This document shows, in pieces, positions 1-8,660 of a stretch of DNA of 64,000 nucleotides. Source of the DNA: Janthinobacterium sp. 17J80-10 (GTDB taxonomy: Bacteria > Pseudomonadota > Gammaproteobacteria > Burkholderiales > Burkholderiaceae_D); contig NZ_CP035311.1 in NCBI RefSeq assembly GCF_004114795.1, forward strand, positions 2,108,001-2,172,000, read 5' to 3'. Position 1 is the first letter of the stretch. Every line of letters starts with the position of its first letter. The position numbers and the translations under genes are program-made. The notes under the pieces were generated by a model that was not told the origin of the DNA, did not search any database, and was given only the letters and a program-made list of their open reading frames with translations.

Positions 1-1033
1 GTTCGTCGATTTTTTCCTGGTACGCGTCGGCATAGCCGGCGAGCGCCGCATGCACATCGTCGACCTCGCCGATCAGCGGTAACAGCGCCTGCCCCAGGGC
101 GTAGCAATTCCAGTGGCCGATTTTCGGCTGCATGGCGTAGGCATAGCGGCCCTGGCTGTCGCTATGGTTGCAGATATGGCCGGCGTCGAACGCTTCCATG
201 AAACCGAAGGGACCATAGTCGATGGTAATGCCAAGGATCGACATGTTGTCGGTGTTGAGCACGCCATGCATGAAGCCAACCGCCTGCCACTGCGCCACCA
301 GGCGCGCGGTCCTGCGGGTGATTTCGGTCAGCAGCGCCTGGTAGGGCTTGGCTTCGTCCTGCAATTCCGGGTAGAAGCGCGCGATGACGTAATCTGCCAG
401 GGTCTTCAGCTCGCTGGTCTTGTCCTGGTAATACCAGTGCTCGAAGGAGCCGAAACGGATGAAGGTCGGTGCCAGGCGGGTTGCTACCGCCGAGGATTCC
501 GGCGTTTCGCGCATGACGAGCTGGTCCGAGCCGACCACGCACAGGGCGCGCGAAGTCGGGATGCCAAGCGCAGCCATCGCTTCCGAGCACAGGTATTCGC
601 GGATCGAGGAGCGCAATACGGCGCGACCGTCACCCATGCGGGAATAAGGGGTAAGGCCTGCGCCCTTGAGCTGGATTTCCAGTGCGCCTCCCGGCGCCTC
701 TGCGGCGACTTCGCCAAGCAGGATGGCCCGGCCATCACCAAGCTGGCCGGCCCAGACGCCGAACTGGTGGCCGGAATAGACTGCTGCCAGCGGTTGCGTC
801 GCTGGCAGGATGCGGTTGCCGGCAAACGTTTCAGCAAACCCCGGCGTCGTCAATTCTGCCGGATTCAGACCGATCAGGGCGGCAGCGGCTTCGCTGGCGC
901 AGACGAGATAGGGTGCCGGCATCGGTGTCGGTTGCAGCCGGGTGAAAAATGCGGGTGGCAGGCTGCCGAACGAATGGCTAAAGGGCAACTGTTCCAGCAA
1001 CAGTGTGGCCGCAGGCAAGCCGGGGGCGATCAT
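1..1033 (-). CDS. selO: Protein adenylyltransferase SelO (YdiU/UPF0061), C-terminus cut by window edge
   Basis: SelO is a pseudokinase-fold enzyme that transfers AMP from ATP to Ser/Thr/Tyr of target proteins and is linked to redox stress. About 344 N-terminal residues are present and the frame runs off the left edge. Visible family motifs are [38 protein letters not shown], and [13 protein letters not shown] followed by IDYGPFGFM; the Asp residues of TDN and DYG are the expected catalytic base and metal ligand. The ATG at 1033 is preferred because AGAAGGA lies 6 nt upstream; an in-frame ATG at 1039 sits directly on that Shine-Dalgarno sequence. It diverges from the ABC operon, leaving about 200 bp for both promoters. 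Family assignment is very secure; the targets are unknown. Confidence 0.95.
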   Translation of the reverse strand, partial: MIAPGLPAATLLLEQLPFSHSFGSLPPAFFTRLQPTPMPAPYLVCASEAAAALIGLNPAELTTPGFAETFAGNRILPATQPLAAVYSGHQFGVWAGQLGDGRAILLGEVAAEAPGGALEIQLKGAGLTPYSRMGDGRAVLRSSIREYLCSEAMAALGIPTSRALCVVGSDQLVMRETPESSAVATRLAPTFIRFGSFEHWYYQDKTSELKTLADYVIARFYPELQDEAKPYQALLTEITRRTARLVAQWQAVGFMHGVLNTDNMSILGITIDYGPFGFMEAFDAGHICNHSDSQGRYAYAMQPKIGHWNCYALGQALLPLIGEVDDVHAALAGYADAYQEKIDE

Positions 1034-1169
1034 GGACATTCCTTCTGAAATCTTTCGTGCATACGTATTGTGGGTATTGTGACAGAATCGCGGCGCCCGC
1101 ATTGGGACCGGTCTCGGGCGCAGCGTAAGTTACGGTTGCGATCCACGGTTCTTTGCACCGATTTAGTGC

Positions 1170-1198
1170 TTTACAGAAACTTTTTCACTGGTTATGCT
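1170..1198 (+). promoter_or_regulatory. Putative sigma-70 promoter of the ABC transporter operon
   Basis: TTTACA (1170-1175) and TATGCT (1193-1198) are separated by exactly 17 nt, about 40 nt before the binding-protein ATG. It is the best sigma-70 match I saw in the 1034-1236 intergenic region. It was found by eye and not scored. Confidence 0.5.
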
Positions 1199-1236
1199 TC
1201 GTAACAAATAAGCAAAATAATAGGGGCACTATTTTC

Positions 1237-2475
1237 ATGTTAACCATTCGTGCAATCGCCGCAGTCGCAGGCATTGGCATTGCGCTTGCCGCGCCCGCCG
1301 CCAGGGCTGAACAAGTCAGGATTGCCTTCATCGAGTCGCTGTCAGGCCCCTTTGCGCCGGTCGGTCAAAACCTGCTGAGAAGCTGGCAAAGCATGGCCGA
1401 ACTGGCCAATACCGGCAAGTGGGCCGGACAGCACACGTTTGAAGTTACGGGTTACGACAGCAAGGGAAGTCCTCAGGAAACCCTGATACTGTTGCAAAGC
1501 GCGATCGACAAAGGCTACCGCTATATCAGCCAGGGCAGCAGTTCCGCTGTGGGGCTGGCACTGATTGATGCGATTGAAAAGCATAACCAGCGCAATCCGG
1601 GCAAGGAAGTCGTGTACCTGAATTACGGCGCGAGCGATCCTGACATGACCAATGCGCGCTGCAGTTTCTGGCATTTCCGCTTTGACGCCAACTCGGACAT
1701 GAAGCTTGAAGCCCTGACTTCTTACATGGCGGCACGCAAGGAAATCAGCAAGGTCTATATCATCGGCCAAAACTATAGTTTCGGGCATCAGGTGGCGCGC
1801 GCGGCGAGGGAATACCTCAAGCAAAAGCGCCCGGATGTGCAAATTGTCGGCGACGATCTGCATCCGATCGGCCAGGTCAAGGATTTTGCGCCGTATATCG
1901 CCAAGATCAAGGCGTCTGGCGCGGATACTGTCATCACCGGCAACTGGGGCGCCGACCTGGCGCTGCTGATCAAGGCGGGCAAGGAAGCCGACCTCAAGGC
2001 GAACTTCTATACCTTGTACGCCGGCACTACCGGCGTGCCGACCGCAATTGGTGCAGCCGGGGAGGGACGCATGCGCACCGTGGCGTACTGGCATGCGAAT
2101 AACGAGACCTATTCCGGCGCCGAGATCGTTGCGGCATTCAGGAAGAAGCACAACGACGATTTCTATGGCATCGCGACCTATACGGCCACTGCCATGCTGG
2201 CCAAAGCCATACGCGAAGGCGGCTCGACCGATCCGCTCAAGGTGGCGCAACGCATGTCCGGGATGAAGATGGAAAGCCTGAACGGCGAAGTGGAGATGCG
2301 CCGGGCCGACCATCAGCTGCAGCAGCCGCTGTATGTCGCGAGCTGGCACAAGGTCGATGGCAAGGAAGTGCGCTTTGGCCGCGAAGACACCGGCTATGGC
2401 TGGAAAACCGAGAAAAAGATCGCCAGCGATGTCGCCAGCCAGCCAACGAGTTGCCAGATGAAGCGGCCGGAGTGA
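1237..2475 (+). CDS. Branched-chain amino acid-type ABC transporter substrate-binding protein
   Basis: This is a 412-residue periplasmic binding protein (Peripla_BP_6, HAAT family) that captures the ligand for the permeases and ATPases encoded downstream. Residues 1-24 form a signal peptide ending in APAARA before EQVRIAFIESLSGPFAPVG, the usual N-terminus of the mature domain. Two lobes follow, with the hinge region around YIIGQNYSFGHQVARAA. I chose the ATG at 1237, which gives a clean signal peptide; the frame extends upstream to 1153 but adds an unlikely leader. An AGGGG element lies about 10 nt upstream. The ligand cannot be read from the sequence: HAAT binding proteins also take urea, amides and aromatic acids. 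It is the first gene of a five-gene operon. Confidence 0.9.
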   Translation: MLTIRAIAAVAGIGIALAAPAARAEQVRIAFIESLSGPFAPVGQNLLRSWQSMAELANTGKWAGQHTFEVTGYDSKGSPQETLILLQSAIDKGYRYISQGSSSAVGLALIDAIEKHNQRNPGKEVVYLNYGASDPDMTNARCSFWHFRFDANSDMKLEALTSYMAARKEISKVYIIGQNYSFGHQVARAAREYLKQKRPDVQIVGDDLHPIGQVKDFAPYIAKIKASGADTVITGNWGADLALLIKAGKEADLKANFYTLYAGTTGVPTAIGAAGEGRMRTVAYWHANNETYSGAEIVAAFRKKHNDDFYGIATYTATAMLAKAIREGGSTDPLKVAQRMSGMKMESLNGEVEMRRADHQLQQPLYVASWHKVDGKEVRFGREDTGYGWKTEKKIASDVASQPTSCQMKRPE

Positions 2476-2538
2476 GGCCGGGGCAGGGCCCATCCGCTAG
2501 AATAGCGACTTCATTTTAACGAAGTCGCGCCGCCCCAC

Positions 2539-3486
2539 GTGGAATTCACCCTGATTACCCTGTTGAACGGCTTGAGCTACGGCTTGCTGCTGTTCCTGTT
2601 GTCGGCAGGCCTGACGCTGATTTTCAGCATGATGGGTGTACTCAATTTTGCCCATGCCAGTTTTTATATGCTGGGCGCCTACCTGGCCTATGCCATCAGC
2701 AGCCACACCGGTTATTGGACCGCGCTTTTCATGGCGCCTGCGCTGACGGGAATACTGGGCGCCGCGATTGAACGCTTCGGCCTGCGTGCGGTGCGCAGGC
2801 ATGGCCACCTGGCCGAGCTGCTGTTTACGTTTGGACTGTCATACTTGCTGGTCGAGTTCGTGCAACTGGCCTGGGGGCGCGCTGCCGTGCCTTACCAGGT
2901 GCCGGCGGTGCTGGACCGGCCGCTGTTTTCGCTCTACGGCACCACCTTTCCGGCCTATCGCGGTTTCATGATGCTGGTGGCGGCGCTGATGCTGCTCTCG
3001 ATTTACCTTTTGTTGAAAAAAACCCGCATCGGCCTGGTGATACAGGCTGCGTTGACCCACCCGCACATGGTTGAATCGCTCGGCCATGACGTGCCGCGCG
3101 TGACGATGCTGGTGTTTGGCGGCGGCTGCGCGCTGGCGGGACTGGCTGGTGTCATCGGCGGCAATGCATTCGTGACCGAGCCGGCGATGGCGGCAGCCGT
3201 CGGCAGCATCATTTTCGTGGTGGTCGTGGTCGGCGGCCTGGGTTCGCTCGCTGGCGCCTTCATCGCATCGCTCCTGATCGGCCTGTTGCAAACCTTTGCG
3301 GTGGCGCTGGATTTTTCCCTTGCCGGACTGCTGCAGGCGCTTGGCGTCGAGGCGCCGCAAGCACTGACGCGCCTGCGCCTGTTCAAATTGACTGTGGCGG
3401 AGGTCGCACCCATCCTGCCGTACCTGCTGCTGGTGATCGTGATGCTGTTGCGGCCGCGCGGCTTGCTCGGCGTACGGGAAAGTTGA
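2539..3486 (+). CDS. livH: Branched-chain amino acid ABC transporter permease, LivH type
   Basis: A 315-residue inner-membrane permease of the LivH family. It has the hallmark start NGLSYGLLLFLLSAGLTLIFSMMGVLNFAHASFYMLGAY in part, about eight hydrophobic helices, and the permease-ATPase coupling region around EAALTHPHMVESLGHDVPRV-like sequence near residues 175-195. It starts at GTG 2539, 63 nt after the binding protein, and ends 4 nt before livM, so the genes are almost certainly co-transcribed. It forms a heterodimer with LivM. Nothing is missing relative to the family. The substrate is not defined by the sequence. Confidence 0.9.
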   Translation: MEFTLITLLNGLSYGLLLFLLSAGLTLIFSMMGVLNFAHASFYMLGAYLAYAISSHTGYWTALFMAPALTGILGAAIERFGLRAVRRHGHLAELLFTFGLSYLLVEFVQLAWGRAAVPYQVPAVLDRPLFSLYGTTFPAYRGFMMLVAALMLLSIYLLLKKTRIGLVIQAALTHPHMVESLGHDVPRVTMLVFGGGCALAGLAGVIGGNAFVTEPAMAAAVGSIIFVVVVVGGLGSLAGAFIASLLIGLLQTFAVALDFSLAGLLQALGVEAPQALTRLRLFKLTVAEVAPILPYLLLVIVMLLRPRGLLGVRES

Positions 3487-3490
3487 GGCG

Positions 3491-4777
3491 GTGCGCGTGA
3501 CACGCATTTCCTCCCGGAGCGCCGGCAATGTGCTGGTGTGGGGCGGCTATGCGTTTGCATTGCTGGTCGCACCCCTGCTGTTTTCCCAGGGCGCGGGCTT
3601 GTCGATACTGTCGCAGATGGGCACGGCCATGGTGTTTGCCCTGTCTTACAACATGCTGCTGGGGCAGGGCGGCATGCTCAGTTTCGGCCATGCGGTTTAT
3701 TCGGGCCTGGGTGCGTACACGGCAATCCATGCGCTCAACCTGGCGGCAGACGGCAGCTTGCCCTTGCCGGTGGCCCTGGTGCCGCTGGCCGGCGGCGTGG
3801 GTGGCGTAGCCTTCGGGCTGGTGTTCGCCTATATCTCGACGCGCAAGTCCGGCACGGGCTTTGCCATGATCACCCTGGGCATGGTGGAACTGGTGTTCGC
3901 CAGCGCCCTGATGTTCCCGGGTTTTTTCGGCGGCGAGGGCGGCATATCCGGCAACCGGGTCATCGGTGCGCCTTTCTTCGGCATCAGCTTTGGTCCCCAG
4001 ATCGAAGTGTATTACCTGATCGCTGCCTGGCTGTTCTGTTGTAGCGCCGCGATGTACGGATTTACCCGCACGCCGCTCGGGCGGATCCTGAATGCCGTGC
4101 GCGACAATCCGCAGCGTGCCGAATTCATCGGTTACGATCCGCGCCACGTGCGTTTTCTGACGCTGGTGTTGTCGGCCTTCTTTGCCGGCGTCTCGGGCGG
4201 TCTTGCAGCGCTGAATTTTGAAATCGTCGGCGCCGAGAATATCGGCGTGGCCCGTTCGGCCGGTGTCCTGCTGTTCTGTTTTATCGGTGGCATCGGGCAC
4301 TTTTTCGGACCGCTGCTGGGTGCTGTCGCCGGTGTGTTCCTGACGGTCGTGCTGTCGACCTATACCGGGGCATGGCAGTTCTATCTCGGCGCAGTATTCA
4401 TCCTGATGGTCATGTGCGCACCGGGCGGGCTGGCTGGAATAGCAAGCCGGTTGCTGGAGCTGCTGCAAGCGGTGTGTCGGGAGGGCTTTGCCGCCAGCGC
4501 CGGCTTGCTGGGGCTTTGGGCCGCACTGGCCGCTGCGGCGCTGGCTATTTTGGCCGGAACGGTGATGCTGATCGAGATGCTGTACCGGCGCAGCCTGGCA
4601 GCTGCGGATGGCAGCACAGTGAACCTGTTCGGAGTGCTGCTGGACGCGGCCAGGCCTGCGTGGTGGATTTTCGGGACGATTCTTCTGGCAGCGGGAGCAG
4701 TTGCGTTCATGCGGCTGCTGCCGGGTTTTCGCCGGCACTGCGATGCGCTTGGCCTTGGCAGCGGCGGCGGCGCATGA
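3491..4777 (+). CDS. livM: Branched-chain amino acid ABC transporter permease, LivM type, with extra C-terminal helices
   Basis: A 428-residue partner permease. The core (residues about 15-320) has the LivM signature SYNMLLGQGGMLSFGHAVYSGLGAY and the coupling loop GRILNAVRDNPQRAEFIGYD. After the normal end of the family fold there are about 95 further residues with two more predicted helices (around AALAAAALAILAGTVMLIEM and WWIFGTILLAAGAVAFM). This tail is in frame, not a frameshift artefact, and its role is unknown. It starts at GTG 3491, 4 nt after the livH stop. The stop is followed directly by the AAGGAG of livG. Confidence 0.88.
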   Translation: MRVTRISSRSAGNVLVWGGYAFALLVAPLLFSQGAGLSILSQMGTAMVFALSYNMLLGQGGMLSFGHAVYSGLGAYTAIHALNLAADGSLPLPVALVPLAGGVGGVAFGLVFAYISTRKSGTGFAMITLGMVELVFASALMFPGFFGGEGGISGNRVIGAPFFGISFGPQIEVYYLIAAWLFCCSAAMYGFTRTPLGRILNAVRDNPQRAEFIGYDPRHVRFLTLVLSAFFAGVSGGLAALNFEIVGAENIGVARSAGVLLFCFIGGIGHFFGPLLGAVAGVFLTVVLSTYTGAWQFYLGAVFILMVMCAPGGLAGIASRLLELLQAVCREGFAASAGLLGLWAALAAAALAILAGTVMLIEMLYRRSLAAADGSTVNLFGVLLDAARPAWWIFGTILLAAGAVAFMRLLPGFRRHCDALGLGSGGGA

Positions 4778-4787
4778 AGGAGCGTAC

Positions 4788-5552
4788 TTGAAGCCGCCAG
4801 CACTCGAATTGCGGGACGTGCGCAAGCATTTCGGCAAGACTGCCGTTATCAACGGCGTGAGCCTGCGGATCGACGAGGGCGAGCGCCTGGCGCTCATCGG
4901 CCCCAATGGCGCTGGCAAGTCCACGCTGTTCAACCTGATCTCCGGCCTGGTCCGGCCGGATGCCGGGGAAGTCCTTTTGCGCGGGCAAGCAATCGCAGGC
5001 AAAAAACCCTTCGAGATCAACCGCCTCGGCCTGTCGCGCAGCTTCCAGGTATCGAATATCTTTCACCATCTATCCGTCCATGAAAACCTGCGCTGCGCAC
5101 TGTTGTGGCCGCTCGGCTATCGCCATTCCTTCTGGCAGCGCCTGAATGGCTTGCGCGACGCACGGGAGCGCGCTGACGCCGTCATGGAATTGATCGGCTT
5201 GCAAGCGCACCGGGACAGGTCTGCCGGGATGCTCACGTATGCCGGGCAGCGCGCGCTGGAAATCGGCATTACGATAGCCGGCGGTGCGGAAGTCATCCTG
5301 CTGGACGAACCCACCGCCGGCATGAGCCGCTCCGAATCCGATGCAACGATGGCTTTGATCCGCACGGTGACCGCCGGCAAGACGCTGCTCATGGTGGAGC
5401 ATGACATGGGCGTGGCATTTGGCCTGGCCGATCGCATTGCCGTGCTGGTGGGCGGTGAACTCCTAGCATGCGATGCGCCGGCGGCGGTGCGCGCCAATGC
5501 GGCGGTGCAGGAAGCGTATCTTGGCAAACATGCCGTGCAGGATCGGGCATGA
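4788..5552 (+). CDS. livG: ABC transporter ATP-binding protein, LivG type
   Basis: A 254-residue cytoplasmic ATPase for the LivHM permease pair. It has Walker A GPNGAGKST, signature region YAGQRALEIG (a LivG-type variant of LSGGQ), Walker B VILLDEPTAGMS, and the switch histidine in MVEHDMGVAFGLAD. I place the start at TTG 4788: AAGGAG lies 5 nt upstream and the protein then begins KPPALELRDVRKHFG as expected. The open frame to 4701 lies inside livM. The stop overlaps the livF ATG (ATGA). Confidence 0.9.
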   Translation: MKPPALELRDVRKHFGKTAVINGVSLRIDEGERLALIGPNGAGKSTLFNLISGLVRPDAGEVLLRGQAIAGKKPFEINRLGLSRSFQVSNIFHHLSVHENLRCALLWPLGYRHSFWQRLNGLRDARERADAVMELIGLQAHRDRSAGMLTYAGQRALEIGITIAGGAEVILLDEPTAGMSRSESDATMALIRTVTAGKTLLMVEHDMGVAFGLADRIAVLVGGELLACDAPAAVRANAAVQEAYLGKHAVQDRA

Positions 5553-6280
5553 CGGCATTGCTCGAATTTGCAGGCGTGGATGCCTTTTACGGCAAGAGCC
5601 AGGTATTGCGCGGGATCGATTTGCACGTCAAGCCGGGGGAAATCGTCGGCCTGCTGGGGCGCAATGGCGCTGGCCGCTCGACACTCGTCAAGGCGGCAAT
5701 GGGATTGGTCGAGGTTCGGGGGGCCATCCGGTTCGCCGGCAAGGAACTCGTTGGCCTGAAACCGTTCGAGGTGGCGCGCAGGGGCATTGGCTATGTGCCG
5801 GAGAGCCGCGATGTGTTTCCCACCTTGACTGTCGAACAAAACCTTCTCCTCGGACAAAAGCCCGGCTACAACGTCAATCCGCAAGCTGGTAGCGGGAGCC
5901 TGTCTCCCTGGCGCACCGACGACATGTACCGGCTCTTTCCCCGCCTTGGCGAACGCGCCGATACCCAGGCCGGCGTGCTTTCCGGCGGCGAGCAGCAAAT
6001 ACTGGCATTGTGCCGCACGCTGATGGGAAATCCGTGCGTCGTGCTGGTGGACGAACCGACCGAGGGCCTGGCGCCGCAAGTGGTGGAACAGGTTGCGCAG
6101 TTTCTGCTGTTCCTGCAGCAGCGCGGTGTGGCGGTGCTGCTGGTCGAGCAAAAGCTGGCAATGGCGCTGGAGATATCGCAGCGCCTCTACATTCTTGGGC
6201 GGGGACAGGTGGTATTCGAAGGTACGCCGGCTGAACTGGGCGCTAATGCGCCGGTGCGCCGCGAGTGGCTGGAAATCTGA
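5549..6280 (+). CDS. livF: ABC transporter ATP-binding protein, LivF type, with Walker A Lys replaced by Arg
   Basis: A 243-residue second ATPase of the HAAT transporter. It starts at the ATG (5549) overlapping the livG stop. The LivF layout is intact: signature LSGGEQQILALCRTLMGNP, Walker B VVLVDEPTEGLAP, and switch segment LLVEQKLAMALEIS with Gln-Lys instead of His, as is usual in LivF. Walker A reads GRNGAGRST, so the invariant phosphate-binding lysine is arginine at residue 43 (codon CGC). LivG keeps its lysine, so one ATP site may be catalytically weaker. The operon ends here, 62 bp before the convergent reductase gene; I see no convincing terminator in that gap. Confidence 0.9.
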   Translation: MTALLEFAGVDAFYGKSQVLRGIDLHVKPGEIVGLLGRNGAGRSTLVKAAMGLVEVRGAIRFAGKELVGLKPFEVARRGIGYVPESRDVFPTLTVEQNLLLGQKPGYNVNPQAGSGSLSPWRTDDMYRLFPRLGERADTQAGVLSGGEQQILALCRTLMGNPCVVLVDEPTEGLAPQVVEQVAQFLLFLQQRGVAVLLVEQKLAMALEISQRLYILGRGQVVFEGTPAELGANAPVRREWLEI

Positions 6281-6342
6281 GTGCAAGAAACTTGCCGCAA
6301 TTGGCCCTCGTATGCGGTGGCCGGCCAACTCCGTATTGGCAT

Positions 6343-7134
6343 TTACCAGTAATTTTCAGCGACGTATTGGCCGGGCATGTCGCGACGGCAGGGCCGCAGG
6401 CCGCGTTGCTTGAGCAGTTCGCGCATTTCATCCGTCATAGCTGGATTGCCGCATAGCATGACACGCGAGTTTTCAGCCTGCAGACTCAGGCCGGCGTGCC
6501 GCTCCAGTTCGCCATTGGTCAGCAGGGTGGTAATGCGTCCGCGCAAATGGCTGGCATGAGCAGGTTCCACGTCATCGCGCGTACTGGTCCGCAAAATGCG
6601 CAGGCGCGCCGGCGCATTGGCATATTGCCGTTCAGCTTCCAGCAATTCATCTTGATAGGAAAACTCCTTTGCGGTGCGCGTGGAGTGCACCACCAAGAGT
6701 TGGCGAAAGCGCTGCCAGACCATCGGTTCGCGCAGGATGGCAATGAACGGACCCAGGCCGGTCCCCGTAGACAGCATCCATAAATCCTCCCCATCGGCAA
6801 AACGATCCGGCGTCATCGCGCCATGGGTTTGCCGGTCCAGCAGGATAGTGTCGCCGGGAACAAGACGTTGCAGGGTGGAAGTAAAGGCGCCGCCCGGCAC
6901 GTCGATGACGTAATACTCAAGATGTGTTGCGCTCGTGGCGGAGACGATCGAGTAGGCGCGCCACACAACGTTGCCTACCGCGTTGTGCAAGCCCAGCCGG
7001 GCATACTGGCCAGCAATGAAGCGATAGTCCGGCGGACGCGTGGTCGTGAACGAATACAGGCCCGGGGCCCAGTGGCGGATGCCGGTAAGGGTTTCTAGCG
7101 TGGCGCGTTCGTTTGGCTGGAGGGCGGATTGCAT
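6343..7134 (-). CDS. fpr: Ferredoxin--NADP(+) reductase
   Basis: A 263-residue FAD enzyme that moves electrons between NADPH and ferredoxin or flavodoxin in the cytosol. It has the FAD-binding RAYSIVS motif, the NADP region WMLSTGTGLGPFIAIL, VMLCGNPAMTDEMRELL, and the C-terminus GQYVAENYW ending in an aromatic residue, typical of bacterial subclass I/II Fpr. Among in-frame starts, ATG 7134 has GAAGG 10 nt upstream. ATG 7143 has it only 1 nt away, and the frame's TTG at 7194 adds a leader not expected in the family. It lies 107 bp downstream of the SpoVR gene on the same strand. Confidence 0.88.
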   Translation of the reverse strand: MQSALQPNERATLETLTGIRHWAPGLYSFTTTRPPDYRFIAGQYARLGLHNAVGNVVWRAYSIVSATSATHLEYYVIDVPGGAFTSTLQRLVPGDTILLDRQTHGAMTPDRFADGEDLWMLSTGTGLGPFIAILREPMVWQRFRQLLVVHSTRTAKEFSYQDELLEAERQYANAPARLRILRTSTRDDVEPAHASHLRGRITTLLTNGELERHAGLSLQAENSRVMLCGNPAMTDEMRELLKQRGLRPCRRDMPGQYVAENYW

Positions 7135-7241
7135 GGATTTCATGCCTTCAACGGGATCGATGAACCTGAATTTTGCCACAGGAATATCATACAATCTGGA
7201 GGGCTTAATGCCGGTGGTGCCAGCAGTTGCAGGGTACTTTT

Positions 7242-8660
7242 CTAGATGAAGGCCTTCCGGCTGCTGATGGCACGTGGATTGCCCCGCTCGTCTACCGTGT
7301 GAAGTGTCACGGGCCGCCGCCAGACGCGCGCAATGTATTCCAGCACCTGATCAGCACGCGTGACATCGAGGCCCCGGCCATCGCTGCCATGGTCATGGGT
7401 CAATTCCAGGCTGCCGTCCTGGCCGATGCCGGTGGCGGCAATGCGCGGTGCGCCATAGTTGAATTTCGGGGCAAGGATTGCTTCGCGGATGGCATGAATG
7501 TCACGGCTGGCGACATGGATATCGCCCTCGGCATGGGTTACATAGACGAACAGGTCGAGTTTTTGCGCGAGCTCGGCATCGAGGTAATTGCGCACGAAGC
7601 CAAAATCGTCTTCTTCACGGCAAATTCGCCTGGCAACGTCAATGCCATGCTGTTCGACGATGTTTTCCCACATGGAAAAGCCGAGATGGTAGGGATTCAC
7701 CGATAGCGAAAGTTGCCGTTCTCCGGCATACGGGCGCACGACATCGGAATGGGCCTTGATGGCGGAGAGGTAAAGGTCTTGCGGCAGGAAATCGGCTTCC
7801 CGCAGCAGCCGCGCGTGCCAGTAAGACGCCCAGCCTTCGTTCATGATCTGACAGGCATAAACGGGATAGAAATAAAAGGACTCTTCACGCACTGCGAGAA
7901 AGATGTCGCGTTCCCATCCTGCCATTTCCGGCGCATGCTGGGCAATGAACCATAATAAATCGTATTCGGCTATCCGCGGCTGGACTGGCGGAGATGACAT
8001 CGGCGCCAGTGCCAGTTCGCCGGACTCGCCCGGCAATTCCCGATAACGTTGATGAAACAGTTCAGCTTGCATTGCTGAAAGCGGTGCTTTCGCCGTGGCG
8101 GCCGGCGCTGGCGCCGACTTCGATGCTTCCCGATGCAATTCCTGGTTGAAGTCGACATGCGGCTCAAGGGCCAGCGCGGCATCCAGCACTGCTTCGACCT
8201 TTTCCTGCCCATGCCGCTCCAGCGCCATTTCAATGGCATGGGCCCGCGAGGCAGCCTGTTCAAGGATGTGACCGCCGGCCATCTCCATGAATTTGCGAAA
8301 CAGGTGATTGTTCTTGGCAAAATCGGCATGGCCCAGCACGTGTGCGACCACCAGGGTGTTTTCAGCCAGGGAATTGCCATTGACCAGGTAAGCGTGGCAG
8401 GGGTCGCCGGGAAACATGACTTCAAATATGCGGGAATGCCCCATGCCTTGCTGGATCAACTGATGAATGAAGCGTATGCCAAACGACCAGTGCGGCATGC
8501 GCACCGGCAAGCCGTAGACGGCAATCTCCGTCATGAAGTTGTCCGGCACGAGTTCGAAGTCGACCGGATAAAAATCCAGGCCAAGTCGCTCTGCCAGATG
8601 CTCGATGCGCCGCGTATAGTCATCCAGCTGTTCAGGCGTGGTCTTTATCTTTGCGGTCAT
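7242..8660 (-). CDS. ycgB: SpoVR family protein (YcgB)
   Basis: A 472-residue cytosolic protein of the SpoVR/YcgB family. Characteristic segments are the MPHWSFGIRF stretch, the FPGDPCHAYLVNGNSLAENTLVVAHVLGHADF block, and GWASYWHARLLREADFLP. The biochemical role is unknown; in Bacillus SpoVR affects the spore cortex, and in enterobacteria the gene belongs to the starvation/sigma-S response with yeaG (prkA) and yeaH. Here it follows yeaH with a 4-nt overlap (8657-8660), so the three genes form one transcription unit. Length is normal for the family. Confidence 0.93.
   Translation of the reverse strand: MTAKIKTTPEQLDDYTRRIEHLAERLGLDFYPVDFELVPDNFMTEIAVYGLPVRMPHWSFGIRFIHQLIQQGMGHSRIFEVMFPGDPCHAYLVNGNSLAENTLVVAHVLGHADFAKNNHLFRKFMEMAGGHILEQAASRAHAIEMALERHGQEKVEAVLDAALALEPHVDFNQELHREASKSAPAPAATAKAPLSAMQAELFHQRYRELPGESGELALAPMSSPPVQPRIAEYDLLWFIAQHAPEMAGWERDIFLAVREESFYFYPVYACQIMNEGWASYWHARLLREADFLPQDLYLSAIKAHSDVVRPYAGERQLSLSVNPYHLGFSMWENIVEQHGIDVARRICREEDDFGFVRNYLDAELAQKLDLFVYVTHAEGDIHVASRDIHAIREAILAPKFNYGAPRIAATGIGQDGSLELTHDHGSDGRGLDVTRADQVLEYIARVWRRPVTLHTVDERGNPRAISSRKAFI

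Noticed and set aside
113-1048. 311-codon plus-strand frame at the left edge
   Set aside because: Antisense to selO, whose conserved motifs read cleanly on the minus strand to the window edge.
3383-5020. 545-codon minus-strand open frame over livM/livG
   Set aside because: Low-complexity Arg/Gln/His translation antisense to well-recognised transporter genes.
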